Assembly (NCBI GenBank): GCA_028706255.1
Contig: JAQWBS010000003.1
Coordinates: 62,001-126,000 of the forward strand
Direction of reading: 5' to 3'
Source: Alphaproteobacteria bacterium
GTDB taxonomy: Bacteria > Pseudomonadota > Alphaproteobacteria > RF32 > CAG-239
DNA: 64,000 bases
Below are positions 25,295 to 32,159 of the stretch, piece after piece. Under the pieces are notes generated by a model that was not told the DNA's origin, ran no database searches, and saw only the letters and a list, made by a program, of their open reading frames with translations. The number at the start of each line of letters is the position of its first letter. Positions within the stretch are counted from its first letter, which is position 1. The position numbers and the translations under genes are program-made.

Positions 25295-26659
25295 ATGCAC
25301 GGAGCTGTTGAAGCCGCTGAGAGAAGTATTTTATTTGGATTGAATCATACAATGGTCGCAGTGACCATTATGCTTTTTACCTTTTTTATCATCTTCACTG
25401 AAAAGCTCAATCGTTCAATTATTGTCATTCTTGGTGCGAGTGCTATGGTGATTATGGGCGTGCTTTCTCAAGTTGACGCCGTTAATTCAATAGATTTTAA
25501 TACGCTCGCCTTGTTGGTTGGCATGATGATTATTGTGAACATCACCGAAAAAACAGGCATTTTTCAATATATTGCAGTTTGGTCGGCAAAAAAAGTGAAG
25601 GCAAGCCCAAGAGGTGTTTTGATTGCACTTTCTTTGGTAACAGGACTTCTTTCTGGTATCGTTGATGCAGTGACAGCTGTGTTTTTGATGACCCCAATTG
25701 TGTTTCAAATTACCAGAAGGCTTGAGGTTAGACCTTTCCCTTATTTAATGATGACAATTTTTTCATGCAACATTGGTGGTGGTGCGACCCTCGTTGGTAA
25801 CCCGCCAAACATTATGGTTGGTTCAGCAGCCAATTTGCACTTTTTAGACTTTATTGAAAATATGATGCCAATTTCATATTTGGTTTTGTTTATTCTGATT
25901 GTTTCTTTCGACTTCATTTGGGGAAGAAAACTTGTGGCAACGCCTGAGGCAAGAGAACGTTTGATGTCCATGAATGAAAAAGATTCAATTACAGACAGAG
26001 TTTTGTTGCAAAAATCGTTGTTCGTTTTATTGGGTGTTGTGATTGCTCTTGTGTTTGCTCACAATATTCATCTTGAAACAGGTACAATTGCTATGTTTGG
26101 CGCAGGCATTATGCTTTATCTCTATACATTGGGGCTTAGACAACAAGAAATTGACCATAAGGTTGAAGAGGTTTTCAGTTTGGTTGACTGGAGCACCATC
26201 TTCTTCTTAATGGGTTTGTTTATTGTGGTGTTTGGTTTGGAAACAACAGGTTTGTTGACAGTTATCGGGCACTCATTTGTTGAGATTTCTGGCGGAGCAA
26301 TTAATAAGCTTATTTATGTCTTCTTATGGATTGCAAGTTTATTTTCTTGTATGATTGATAATATTCCATTTGTTGCAACGATGATTCCAATCATTAAATC
26401 TATTGAAGCAGATATGGGTGGAAGAGATGCGATTATGCCTTTGTGGTGGTCTTTGGTGATGGGTTCTTGTTTCGGCGGAAACGGAACATTGATTGCTTCT
26501 TCTGCAAACGTCGTGGTGGCAGGAATTGCATTGAAAGAGGGACATCATATCAAATTCTTTAAGTTTATGCTCTGGGGGCTTCCTGTGACGCTAGTGAGTG
26601 TTGCAATTGCTTCAGTTTATCTTTATTTCAGATATCCTGAATTTACACATGTGATGTAA
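25295..26659 (+). CDS. ArsB/NhaD-type anion or Na+/H+ transporter
   Basis: A 454-residue inner-membrane protein with about 11 helices, of the ion transporter superfamily (ArsB, NhaD, YbiR, P protein). Markers are the repeated hairpins SGIVDAVTAVFLMTPIV and CMIDNIPFVATMIPII and the loop GGGATLVGNPPNIMVGSAA, with a second copy-like GGNGTLIASSANVVVAG near the end. It could export arsenite, exchange Na+ for protons or carry a dicarboxylate; sequence does not decide. No ars genes are nearby. Start taken at 25295 because AAGGAG is eight bases upstream; the ATG at 25289 is too close to it. Confidence 0.85.
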   Translation: MHGAVEAAERSILFGLNHTMVAVTIMLFTFFIIFTEKLNRSIIVILGASAMVIMGVLSQVDAVNSIDFNTLALLVGMMIIVNITEKTGIFQYIAVWSAKKVKASPRGVLIALSLVTGLLSGIVDAVTAVFLMTPIVFQITRRLEVRPFPYLMMTIFSCNIGGGATLVGNPPNIMVGSAANLHFLDFIENMMPISYLVLFILIVSFDFIWGRKLVATPEARERLMSMNEKDSITDRVLLQKSLFVLLGVVIALVFAHNIHLETGTIAMFGAGIMLYLYTLGLRQQEIDHKVEEVFSLVDWSTIFFLMGLFIVVFGLETTGLLTVIGHSFVEISGGAINKLIYVFLWIASLFSCMIDNIPFVATMIPIIKSIEADMGGRDAIMPLWWSLVMGSCFGGNGTLIASSANVVVAGIALKEGHHIKFFKFMLWGLPVTLVSVAIASVYLYFRYPEFTHVM

Positions 26660-26672
26660 TTTTCATGAGCAT

Positions 26673-26704
26673 AAAAAACACCGCATATTGCGGTGTTTTT
26701 TTTA
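26673..26704. terminator. Terminator after the transporter gene
   Basis: AAAAAACACCGCA and TGCGGTGTTTTTT form a tight stem with a TAT loop. With A and T runs on the two sides it can serve both the plus-strand transporter and the minus-strand gene that converges on it. Confidence 0.9.
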
Positions 26705-26719
26705 GAGCAGAATATTTGT

Positions 26720-27055
26720 TTATTCAGTGTCGGAAGTTTCCATATATTCTTCAACCGCTGATCCAACATATCCTGTGTTATATTGTTGTTGTCTTTGTTC
26801 TTGTGACATACTAATCCATGATTCATATGTTTCTCCCGTGACGCCATCAAAAGAGGAAACAGCAATGACACAACCAGCACTTAAATTGTCTGTGCTTTTT
26901 CTGAGGCAATCTACTACTGCATAATTTTCGTCATTCACACAATATTTTGCAATTTCATCTGAACAAATTTCTGACATTGTTGTATATAAATCATCCGCTT
27001 TGGCTTGTGCAGAAAACAAAAGTCCAAGTGCAAGCATGAAAGTAAATTTTTTCAT
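26720..27055 (-). CDS. Small secreted protein with a cysteine-rich repeat
   Basis: A 111-residue protein with a clear signal peptide (MKKFTFMLALGLLFSAQAKA, cleavage near AKA-DD). The mature part holds ICSDEIAKYCVNDENYAVVDCLRKSTDNLSAGC, whose Cys spacing (C-x7-C, then CL, then C) fits the cysteine-rich repeat found in many small bacterial periplasmic proteins and in eukaryotic Golgi CFR proteins. The rest is polar and glutamine-rich. The start at 27055 has an AAGGAGAG site; the frame is open upstream to 27088. Function unknown. Confidence 0.75.
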   Translation of the reverse strand: MKKFTFMLALGLLFSAQAKADDLYTTMSEICSDEIAKYCVNDENYAVVDCLRKSTDNLSAGCVIAVSSFDGVTGETYESWISMSQEQRQQQYNTGYVGSAVEEYMETSDTE

Positions 27056-27157
27056 CAATTCTCTCCTTAAAAAATATTTGGACAACACTTGATATATACT
27101 TTCTTTTGGTGTTTTAAATAGGTAAAAAGGTTTGTTTCTGCTGAGATGTTTTTAAAT

Positions 27158-27196
27158 CAAAAAAAGACCACCCGAAAGGCAGTCTTTTTTTTGTAA
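27158..27196 (-). terminator. Terminator of the minus-strand unknown gene 27205-27936
   Basis: On the minus strand AAAGACTGCC and GGTGGTCTTT form an imperfect stem around a TTTCG-type loop, followed by a run of T. It lies immediately after the stop at 27205. Confidence 0.75.
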
Positions 27197-27204
27197 TACA
27201 GATT

Positions 27205-27936
27205 TTAACAAAAACTGAAAATTTCTTTTTTTGTCTTTCTTTTTCTGAAAAAGCCGTTGGTTTTTGTTCTTTGGAAAAAATCTTTTTGATTGATTTTCTC
27301 CCAGTTTTCTCTGAACCAAGGTGAATAGCTTTGCCATCTTTCTGGGGTGGCAAAAAACTCATAGACCATTGGAAAAGGTAGCTCTTCGGTTACTGTTTGA
27401 TATGCCCAGTCGTATCCTTCTTGAGGGGATACTTTGAAATCAAGCCCACCGAACATATAATCTCCGTTGTGATTGATTTTGTTTTGAAGACCATTGAGTA
27501 GTCCTAAAACAATTTTCTGAGCATGTTCTTTGGTTCTGTCACAAGCCAAACAAGTTTTGATTTGTTTGGTTAGAAACAGCCAACATTTTTCCGACATCAA
27601 GCCATATTGGTCATATCTTGCAGAATATTTTTGATATTCTTTCGGAAGTGCCTCTTTGTATGATGTCGGCTCGTGAAGCACAGCACCACAAGAGATCCGT
27701 TGCAAAGCAAGCTCCAATAAGATGCCTCCAAGATATGGATCTTTTTGATAAATAAAGTCGCCAAAATCTGCCATAAGTTCCATAAATGAATCTGGAATTC
27801 TCCAACCTCTGCTATCTTGTCCGCCAACACGAATGATTTTGGAAAGGATAACTTCTTCAAAAATGTATCTGAAGGTTAAGTTGTCGACATTAACACCTGA
27901 AATTTTCTCAATTCTTGCATAAAAACTTTTTTCCAT
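27205..27936 (-). CDS. Unknown soluble protein
   Basis: A 243-residue protein that I do not recognise. It has no signal peptide or membrane helix. It contains several aromatic and tryptophan-rich stretches in the last third (YDWAYQTVTEELPFPMVYEFF, PERWQSYSPWFRENWEKI) and a basic tail (FFRKRKTKKE). Isolated Cys residues occur (CGAVLH, CWLFL, CLACD). It is the only gene of its transcript, has no Shine-Dalgarno site before the ATG, and has a TATTAATT motif 21 bases upstream of the start, like the genes at 7163, 8126 and 49476. This resembles an accessory gene with its own expression signal. Confidence 0.6.
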   Translation of the reverse strand: MEKSFYARIEKISGVNVDNLTFRYIFEEVILSKIIRVGGQDSRGWRIPDSFMELMADFGDFIYQKDPYLGGILLELALQRISCGAVLHEPTSYKEALPKEYQKYSARYDQYGLMSEKCWLFLTKQIKTCLACDRTKEHAQKIVLGLLNGLQNKINHNGDYMFGGLDFKVSPQEGYDWAYQTVTEELPFPMVYEFFATPERWQSYSPWFRENWEKINQKDFFQRTKTNGFFRKRKTKKEIFSFC

Positions 27937-28040
27937 AATGATATGAATGAATTAATAAATGAATAAATAAATAATTTTGTTTAGAGTTTAATTATATCAA
28001 AAAAATAATATAATTTCAATTCGAAAAAAGTAAGCTTATT

Positions 28041-28070
28041 TTGAAGAAGATTTTTCGTCTCCATTACCCC
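28041..28070. repeat. Degenerate fragment of the 174-bp repeat
   Basis: The sequence GAAGATTTTTCGTCTCCATTACCCC closely matches GAAGATTTCTCGTCTCCGTTACCCC of the two tandem units (about 28531-28555 and 28705-28729). The remainder of the unit is not recognisable here, so this is probably a remnant. It lies just downstream of the small membrane-protein gene on the minus strand. Confidence 0.6.
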
Positions 28071-28089
28071 TTTTTTAGTAGATTTCTAA

Positions 28090-28284
28090 TTAATAATATT
28101 GATTAGAATTGCGTAGCTTTTGGATGGTTAATGCAGTAAGAGCAATAAATGATGATATACATGCAACGATAAGAGAATATTCTACGGCTTTCATATTGTC
28201 ATTTAAACCGAAAGACCAGAATCCCACGATACCTAAAATTGCTACACTTACGCCAACCCACCAAATTTTTTCTAAATGTTTCAT
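28090..28284 (-). CDS. Small two-helix membrane protein, unknown
   Basis: A 64-residue protein with two membrane helices (about residues 8-24, IWWVGVSVAILGIVGFW, and 36-54, SLIVACISSFIALTALTI) joined by a short acidic loop and ending in KLRNSNQYY. No Shine-Dalgarno site is visible. The leader contains a 9-bp hairpin (AGAGAATAA/TTATTCTCT on the minus strand) and, before it, another TATTAATT. It is alone on its strand between the unknown gene at 27205 and the tandem repeats. Coding is supported by the helix pattern; function is unknown. Confidence 0.5.
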   Translation of the reverse strand: MKHLEKIWWVGVSVAILGIVGFWSFGLNDNMKAVEYSLIVACISSFIALTALTIQKLRNSNQYY

Positions 28285-28416
28285 AACTTTTGTTTTTTTT
28301 ATAGAGAATAAAAATTGATGTGCTTATTCTCTCTTAATTAATAAATAATATTCTTAATGCTTAAAATACCCAATTATCTTAACATATTTTTTATTGTTTT
28401 CAATTAAAAAATTAGA

Positions 28417-28590
28417 CAAAATAAATATGTGCAAGGGCGGGGGAGCCAGCTTTCGCAACTAGGGTTACTCAAGTATCTAACCAAGCTCGCCCAGTGCTTT
28501 GTCAAGCACCCGCTCGCAGAAGTCGAATTCGAAGATTTCTCGTCTCCGTTACCCCATTATCAATAAAAAAAAGAGCATCAAAAAGATGCT
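28417..28590. repeat. 174-bp tandem repeat, unit 1
   Basis: First of two direct units that are identical except for a few bases in the first 12 and three substitutions in the middle. The GC-rich core (28435-28555) folds well on paper: GTGCTTTGTCAAGCAC, AGAAGTC...GATTTCT, and a long-range GAGC/GCTCGCCC pairing with the first GGGCG. The unit ends in the stem GAGCATC/GATGCTC, followed here by AAAATAAAT and not by T. Not a CRISPR repeat and not a tRNA. Confidence 0.85.
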
Positions 28591-28764
28591 CAAAATAAAT
28601 AGATGAAAGGGCGGGGGAGCCAGCTTTCGCAACTAGGGTCGCTCAAGCATCTAACCAAGCTCGCCCAGTGCTTTGTCAAGCACCCGCTCGCAGAAGTCGA
28701 ATTCGAAGATTTCTCGTCTCCGTTACCCCATTATCAATAAAAAAAAGAGCATCAAAAAGATGCT
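28591..28764. repeat. 174-bp tandem repeat, unit 2
   Basis: Second unit. Relative to unit 1 the bases A28467 and T28474, which would pair across a TCAA loop, are G28641 and C28648 here, a compensatory pair change; one further change (T28466 to C28640) is next to it. The rest of the core is identical. The terminal stem is followed by eight T, making the terminator described next. It abuts the 3' end of tRNA-Leu(CAA). Confidence 0.85.
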
Positions 28765-28773
28765 CTTTTTTTT
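28739..28773. terminator. Bidirectional terminator at the tRNA-Leu 3' end
   Basis: Eight A, GAGCATC, an A5 loop, GATGCTC and eight T. It ends three bases from the CCA end of the minus-strand tRNA gene, so it should stop the tRNA transcript, and also any plus-strand transcript that crosses the repeats. The same stem without the T tract is present at the end of unit 1, so the terminator was copied with the repeat. Confidence 0.85.
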
Positions 28774-28775
28774 AT

Positions 28776-28860
28776 TGGTAGGGGCGGGGAGACTCGAACT
28801 CCCAAGTCTTGTGGACAATAGATTTTGAGTCTACCGCGTCTACCATTCCGCCACGCCCCC
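28776..28860 (-). tRNA. tRNA-Leu (anticodon CAA)
   Basis: On the minus strand the acceptor stem is GGGGGCG with CGCCCCT (one G-U end pair), then A73 and an encoded CCA. The D arm is the leucine type (GGCGGAATGGTAGACGC), the anticodon arm is GTAGA-CTCAAAA-TCTAT with CAA at 28827-28825, a class II variable arm (TGTCCACAAGACTT) follows, and the T arm is GGGAGTTCGAGTCTCC. It reads UUG codons. Confidence 0.95.
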
Positions 28861-28941
28861 TCACAAGTTGATATGATAAATATAATATAAAATGAATAAC
28901 GTCAATATTTTTTTTACCTATAATTGATATTTTATATAATT

Positions 28942-30468
28942 ATGAAACAAAACTTATTAGAAATTGCTGAAACCCATTATAAAAATGCTGATTATGAAAC
29001 AGCATTGAGCTTCTTGAATGCTTTTTTAAAAGAACATAAGAAGGATGAAAAAGCCCTTGTTTTAACAGCAAATTCTTACGATTTTCTAGGGCAGAAAAAA
29101 CAAGCAATTAAATATTATCTTCAAGCTTTGAAGTGTTTCCCAACTTCAAAAGCAGTCTTAGGAAATCTGGCAATTATTTATTATGAATTGAAAGACTTTG
29201 AGCTTTCAGAGAAATTTGCCCAGAAATTATGCGAATTAGATTCTAAAAACCATTCTGCAAATGTTGTTTTGGGAAATATTTATTATCAAAAAAGGGAATA
29301 TCAAAAAGCACTGGAATTTTATTTATTATCTTATGATGAAAAAAAATATGTTTCTTGCATTAACCTTGCCAATACATATGTTGAACTTAAAAATTTTCTT
29401 GAAGCTGAAAAATATGCCTTAAAAGCACAAGAACTTTCAGCTCAAAAAGCAATGTCTTTTTCTGTTTTGGGAAATATTTATAAAGAACTTGGGAAAGATG
29501 ATGAGGCAATTTTAAACTTAAAAAAAGCGATTGAACTTGACCCGTCTGATGCATGGAGTTGTAATTATTTAAGCCAGATTTTTCAAAATCAAGAAGCATA
29601 TCAAAATGCCATAGATTATGCTTATCAAGCTATTTTACGTTCACCAAAAACTGATAATTCACACCATATCAATTTGGGTTATTTGCTCTATGAAGTTTTT
29701 GAATTTGAACCGAAGTTATGCCAAAAAACGACGCATAGATGGCTCTCTGATTTTTCTCAAAATGAGGTCGTGACATATATGGCAAATGCCTTGTTGAAAA
29801 ATGAGAATCAGACACGTGCCAATGATGAATATTTGAAAAATATTTTTGATGTTTTTGCTGAAGATTTTGAAACTGTGTTAGCGAATTTAGACTATAAAGC
29901 TCCTGAATATGTTGCTGAAGCATTAGAAAAGATTTATGAAAAAAATCCAAAACAAAATCTCACCATTCTTGATGCTGGTTGTGGCACAGGTTTATGTGCA
30001 ATTTTCTTAAAAAAATATGCTAAAAAATCTGGATTGCACGGGGTTGATATTTCTTCAAAAATGCTAGATGTTGCAGCGCGAAAAAAGCTATATGATAAAC
30101 TTTTTTCCCAAGAGCTTGTTGTCTTTTTGAAACAACATAAAAAGACTTATGACTTGATTGTTTCCAGTGATGTTTTTACTTATTTTGGAGCATTAGAAGC
30201 GCTTTTTGAAATGTTGTTTTTTGGTCTTAAAAAAGAAGGAAAATTGGTCTTCACAATTTCAAAAAATCGGGTGAATGAGGATAAATATTTTCTTCATTCG
30301 TCAGGTAGATTTTTGCACCATAAAGACTATGTTATGGAAACGCTTGAAAAATCGGGGTTTAGAATTGAAACTTTTTCTGAGCATATTCTTCGAAAGGAAG
30401 GCAGTGAAAAGGTTGAAGGATATCTTGTCTCGGCGGTGAAAAATCTATCTTTGCCAAAAAGGTTTTAA
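28942..30468 (+). CDS. TPR-repeat protein with C-terminal SAM-dependent methyltransferase
   Basis: A 508-residue two-part protein. About residues 1-245 are TPR repeats (AKALVLTANSYDFLGQKKQAIKYYLQAL-type units, ANVVLGNIYYQKREYQKALEFYLLS, FSVLGNIYKELGKDDEAILNLKKAIELDP). From about 305 is a class I methyltransferase with the SAM motif ILDAGCGTGLCAIFL, then GVDISSKMLDVA and DLIVSSDVFTYFG. Such TPR-methyltransferases modify sugars or proteins; the substrate is unknown. The start is the ATG at 28942; no clear Shine-Dalgarno site. It converges on and overlaps the GT61-like gene by 24 bases, so a joint role in surface glycan or flagellar modification is possible but not shown. Confidence 0.85.
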   Translation: MKQNLLEIAETHYKNADYETALSFLNAFLKEHKKDEKALVLTANSYDFLGQKKQAIKYYLQALKCFPTSKAVLGNLAIIYYELKDFELSEKFAQKLCELDSKNHSANVVLGNIYYQKREYQKALEFYLLSYDEKKYVSCINLANTYVELKNFLEAEKYALKAQELSAQKAMSFSVLGNIYKELGKDDEAILNLKKAIELDPSDAWSCNYLSQIFQNQEAYQNAIDYAYQAILRSPKTDNSHHINLGYLLYEVFEFEPKLCQKTTHRWLSDFSQNEVVTYMANALLKNENQTRANDEYLKNIFDVFAEDFETVLANLDYKAPEYVAEALEKIYEKNPKQNLTILDAGCGTGLCAIFLKKYAKKSGLHGVDISSKMLDVAARKKLYDKLFSQELVVFLKQHKKTYDLIVSSDVFTYFGALEALFEMLFFGLKKEGKLVFTISKNRVNEDKYFLHSSGRFLHHKDYVMETLEKSGFRIETFSEHILRKEGSEKVEGYLVSAVKNLSLPKRF

Positions 30469-31635
30469 TGCTTTGAAGTATGTCGCAATTCGTTTTGCAA
30501 CAAGAGGTGCTGTTTCGGCTAAATCTTTGTTACTGTCAGCTTTGAGATAGATTTTGAAATAGTGCTTAATGAAAAACTTTAAATATTTCTTTTTCACATA
30601 TCCAATTTTTTGGGTGTCATATTTGAAATGATGTTCGTTGAAAAATTTCGCTAAACTTTCCGTTATCGTAACAAGAACAGGTCCTGCGCTATGATCAATT
30701 GGAACGGGGTTGGCATTAGCCCCAACATAATAAGCGTCAAGTTGCATTGCTTGATTAATGAGAATTTGTTCTTCAATTGCACAGTCGCTTCTTTCAAGAG
30801 AAATGAGCTTTGTTTTAGGTTTTGCGAACAATGCAAGGTGCAATGCCGTTCCTGAAAGCCCTGCAATTTCTTTAGCATTATTCAAATATGAAATTTGTTC
30901 TTTCAAAGAAATCTTTTCAGGATAGATGATTTTGTAACCATTTTCTTTGAATGTTTTTTCAATAAGTTCTTCTCCGAAGCAAATGGTGCCTTTTTTTAAT
31001 TTTGTGCGAGAAAGATAAATTTTTTCAACATTTTTTGGTTCAACTTTTTTTGCCATGGCCTGATAGATATTGATGAATTTTTCATTATAAGCAGATTTAA
31101 TAATTGTTGCTTGAGAAGGGATGATAATTTCTCTAAATTGTGTGATTTCTTCCAGAATGCGAATCTTGTTTTTAGAAATGCCTAAAATTTCTAAAAACTC
31201 CCAAATTTGAGGAGGTGTTTTTTTGTTTTTTGCTTGAATGAAAACAATGTCTAAGTTTTCTTCCTGATGTTCAAGCCAATACCATAATCTGCTTACCGTT
31301 TCAACGAGAAAATGTCCAAAATGGTTGTTGAAAAAGCCACCATAAATAACTTTTTTATTTTCGAATTTTGTGGTCTTTTTATCAAAGGCATAAGCCTTGT
31401 GCAGAGAACCTTCTTTTTTTTCTCTGAGATGGGCAGAAAGTGGAACAAATTTTTTGTTGGAATCGACAATTCCTCCTAAATAGAAACTGTTTTTTGTGCC
31501 AGAAACTCTTTTTGCAGGAAGGATATAAGCATTGTTCACCTTTTCAATAGAAGCAAGGTCTTTGCTAAAATATTTGGTGTGATATTTGTTTTTATTGATG
31601 TTGATAATCTCTTGATCTGCATAAATATTTTTCAT
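30445..31635 (-). CDS. GT61-like (DUF563) glycosyltransferase
   Basis: A 396-residue protein of the DUF563/GT61 type. Markers are YGGFFNNHFGHFLVETVSRLWYWLE near residue 98 (GHFLVE core), IYLSRTKLKKGT, YPEKISLKEQISYLNNAKEIAGLSGTALHLALFA, which contains the typical SGTALH motif, and ISLERSD. Family members add sugars to glycans in capsule, LPS or other polysaccharides in bacteria. I start at 31635; an in-frame ATG at 31689 lies inside the terminator hairpin of the preceding gene and is unlikely. The last 24 bases overlap the end of the convergent TPR-methyltransferase. No signal peptide, so it should be cytosolic. Confidence 0.8.
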   Translation of the reverse strand: MKNIYADQEIININKNKYHTKYFSKDLASIEKVNNAYILPAKRVSGTKNSFYLGGIVDSNKKFVPLSAHLREKKEGSLHKAYAFDKKTTKFENKKVIYGGFFNNHFGHFLVETVSRLWYWLEHQEENLDIVFIQAKNKKTPPQIWEFLEILGISKNKIRILEEITQFREIIIPSQATIIKSAYNEKFINIYQAMAKKVEPKNVEKIYLSRTKLKKGTICFGEELIEKTFKENGYKIIYPEKISLKEQISYLNNAKEIAGLSGTALHLALFAKPKTKLISLERSDCAIEEQILINQAMQLDAYYVGANANPVPIDHSAGPVLVTITESLAKFFNEHHFKYDTQKIGYVKKKYLKFFIKHYFKIYLKADSNKDLAETAPLVAKRIATYFKALKPFWQR

Positions 31636-31654
31636 TTTATTTCTCAAGTTTCCC

Positions 31655-31686
31655 CAAAAAGTATCCTGTAAATTTTTACAGGATAC
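31655..31686 (-). terminator. Terminator of the DUF2934 gene
   Basis: On the minus strand GTATCCTGTAAA and TTTACAGGATAC make a 12-bp stem followed by TTTTT. It lies downstream of the DUF2934 gene and upstream of the GT61-like start. Confidence 0.85.
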
Positions 31687-31726
31687 CATTTCAAAAGTAA
31701 AGCTTTATTATACTCAAAAGCGCAAC

Positions 31727-31978
31727 TTATTTTTTAGAAGAAGTTGTTGCTTTTTTTGTAATTGTTTTGCTTGTTGAAGCAGAAGCTTTTTTTGTAGTTG
31801 TAGAAGTTTTTTTAGCCGCACTAGAAGTGGATGCTTTGCTGCTTTTTGTGCAGTTGCAATTAGAAAGTTGTTCAACAGCTTTTGACCAGAAATATTCATC
31901 GCTTCCAGCAGGACAGCCGTTATTTTGCCACAAGTAGTATGCAGCTTCTTGAATTGATTTTTCAGAACATTTTGACAT
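31727..31978 (-). CDS. DUF2934 protein with lysine/serine/threonine-rich tail
   Basis: An 83-residue protein. The first half, IQEAAYYLWQNNGCPAGSDEYFWSKAVEQL, matches the DUF2934 pattern (a helix with AYxLW, then a GxPxGxDxxxW turn). The second half, from about residue 45, is low-complexity Lys, Ser, Thr and Ala (AAKKTSTTTKKASAS), like the tail of a histone H1-type protein, which suggests nucleic-acid binding. A GGAG site eight bases before the ATG supports this frame over the overlapping one (ending near 31714). Single-gene transcript with its own terminator. Confidence 0.75.
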   Translation of the reverse strand: MSKCSEKSIQEAAYYLWQNNGCPAGSDEYFWSKAVEQLSNCNCTKSSKASTSSAAKKTSTTTKKASASTSKTITKKATTSSKK

Positions 31979-32090
31979 ATTAAAACTCCAATAATAAATA
32001 AAAACAAATTTTAAGATATATTATCTTTTCCGAATGAAATAATAATACATAAATTTTATACGTCAATAGTTAATGAGTTAATTTTAATAC

Positions 32091-32119
32091 TTGCAATTAA
32101 TTATATAAGAATTTATAAC
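32091..32119 (+). promoter_or_regulatory. Probable sigma-70 promoter for glgB-glgX-malQ
   Basis: TTGCAA and TATAAC are separated by exactly 17 bases and end 40 bases before the glgB start. It is the best match in the 170-base gap in front of the glycogen cluster. Confidence 0.5.
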
Positions 32120-32159
32120 CAATGTATGATTAAAATTATTTTTTGGGGAGCCTATGTTT

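Noticed and set aside
27940-27985. AATA-rich simple repeat on the plus strand
   Set aside because: It is low-complexity A/T sequence in the leader of the minus-strand gene at 27936; apart from the TATTAATT motif it shows no structure.
28417-28764. Tandem repeat as a CRISPR array, tRNA array or tmRNA
   Set aside because: Units are 174 bp with no spacer structure and no cas genes. A cloverleaf does not fit on either strand, and the TTCGAATTCGA string is a palindrome, not a T loop. A tmRNA reading (GGGG...ATTCGAC on the minus strand) was considered but there is no tag-peptide frame.
31636-31689. Longer GT61-like protein starting at 31689
   Set aside because: That ATG and the following codons fall in the terminator hairpin of the DUF2934 gene; the ATG at 31635 is free of it.
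31714-32007. Overlapping frame on the same strand as the DUF2934 gene, rich in Leu, Lys and Gln
   Set aside because: It has no family match and no ribosome site; the other frame has both and carries the DUF2934 pattern.
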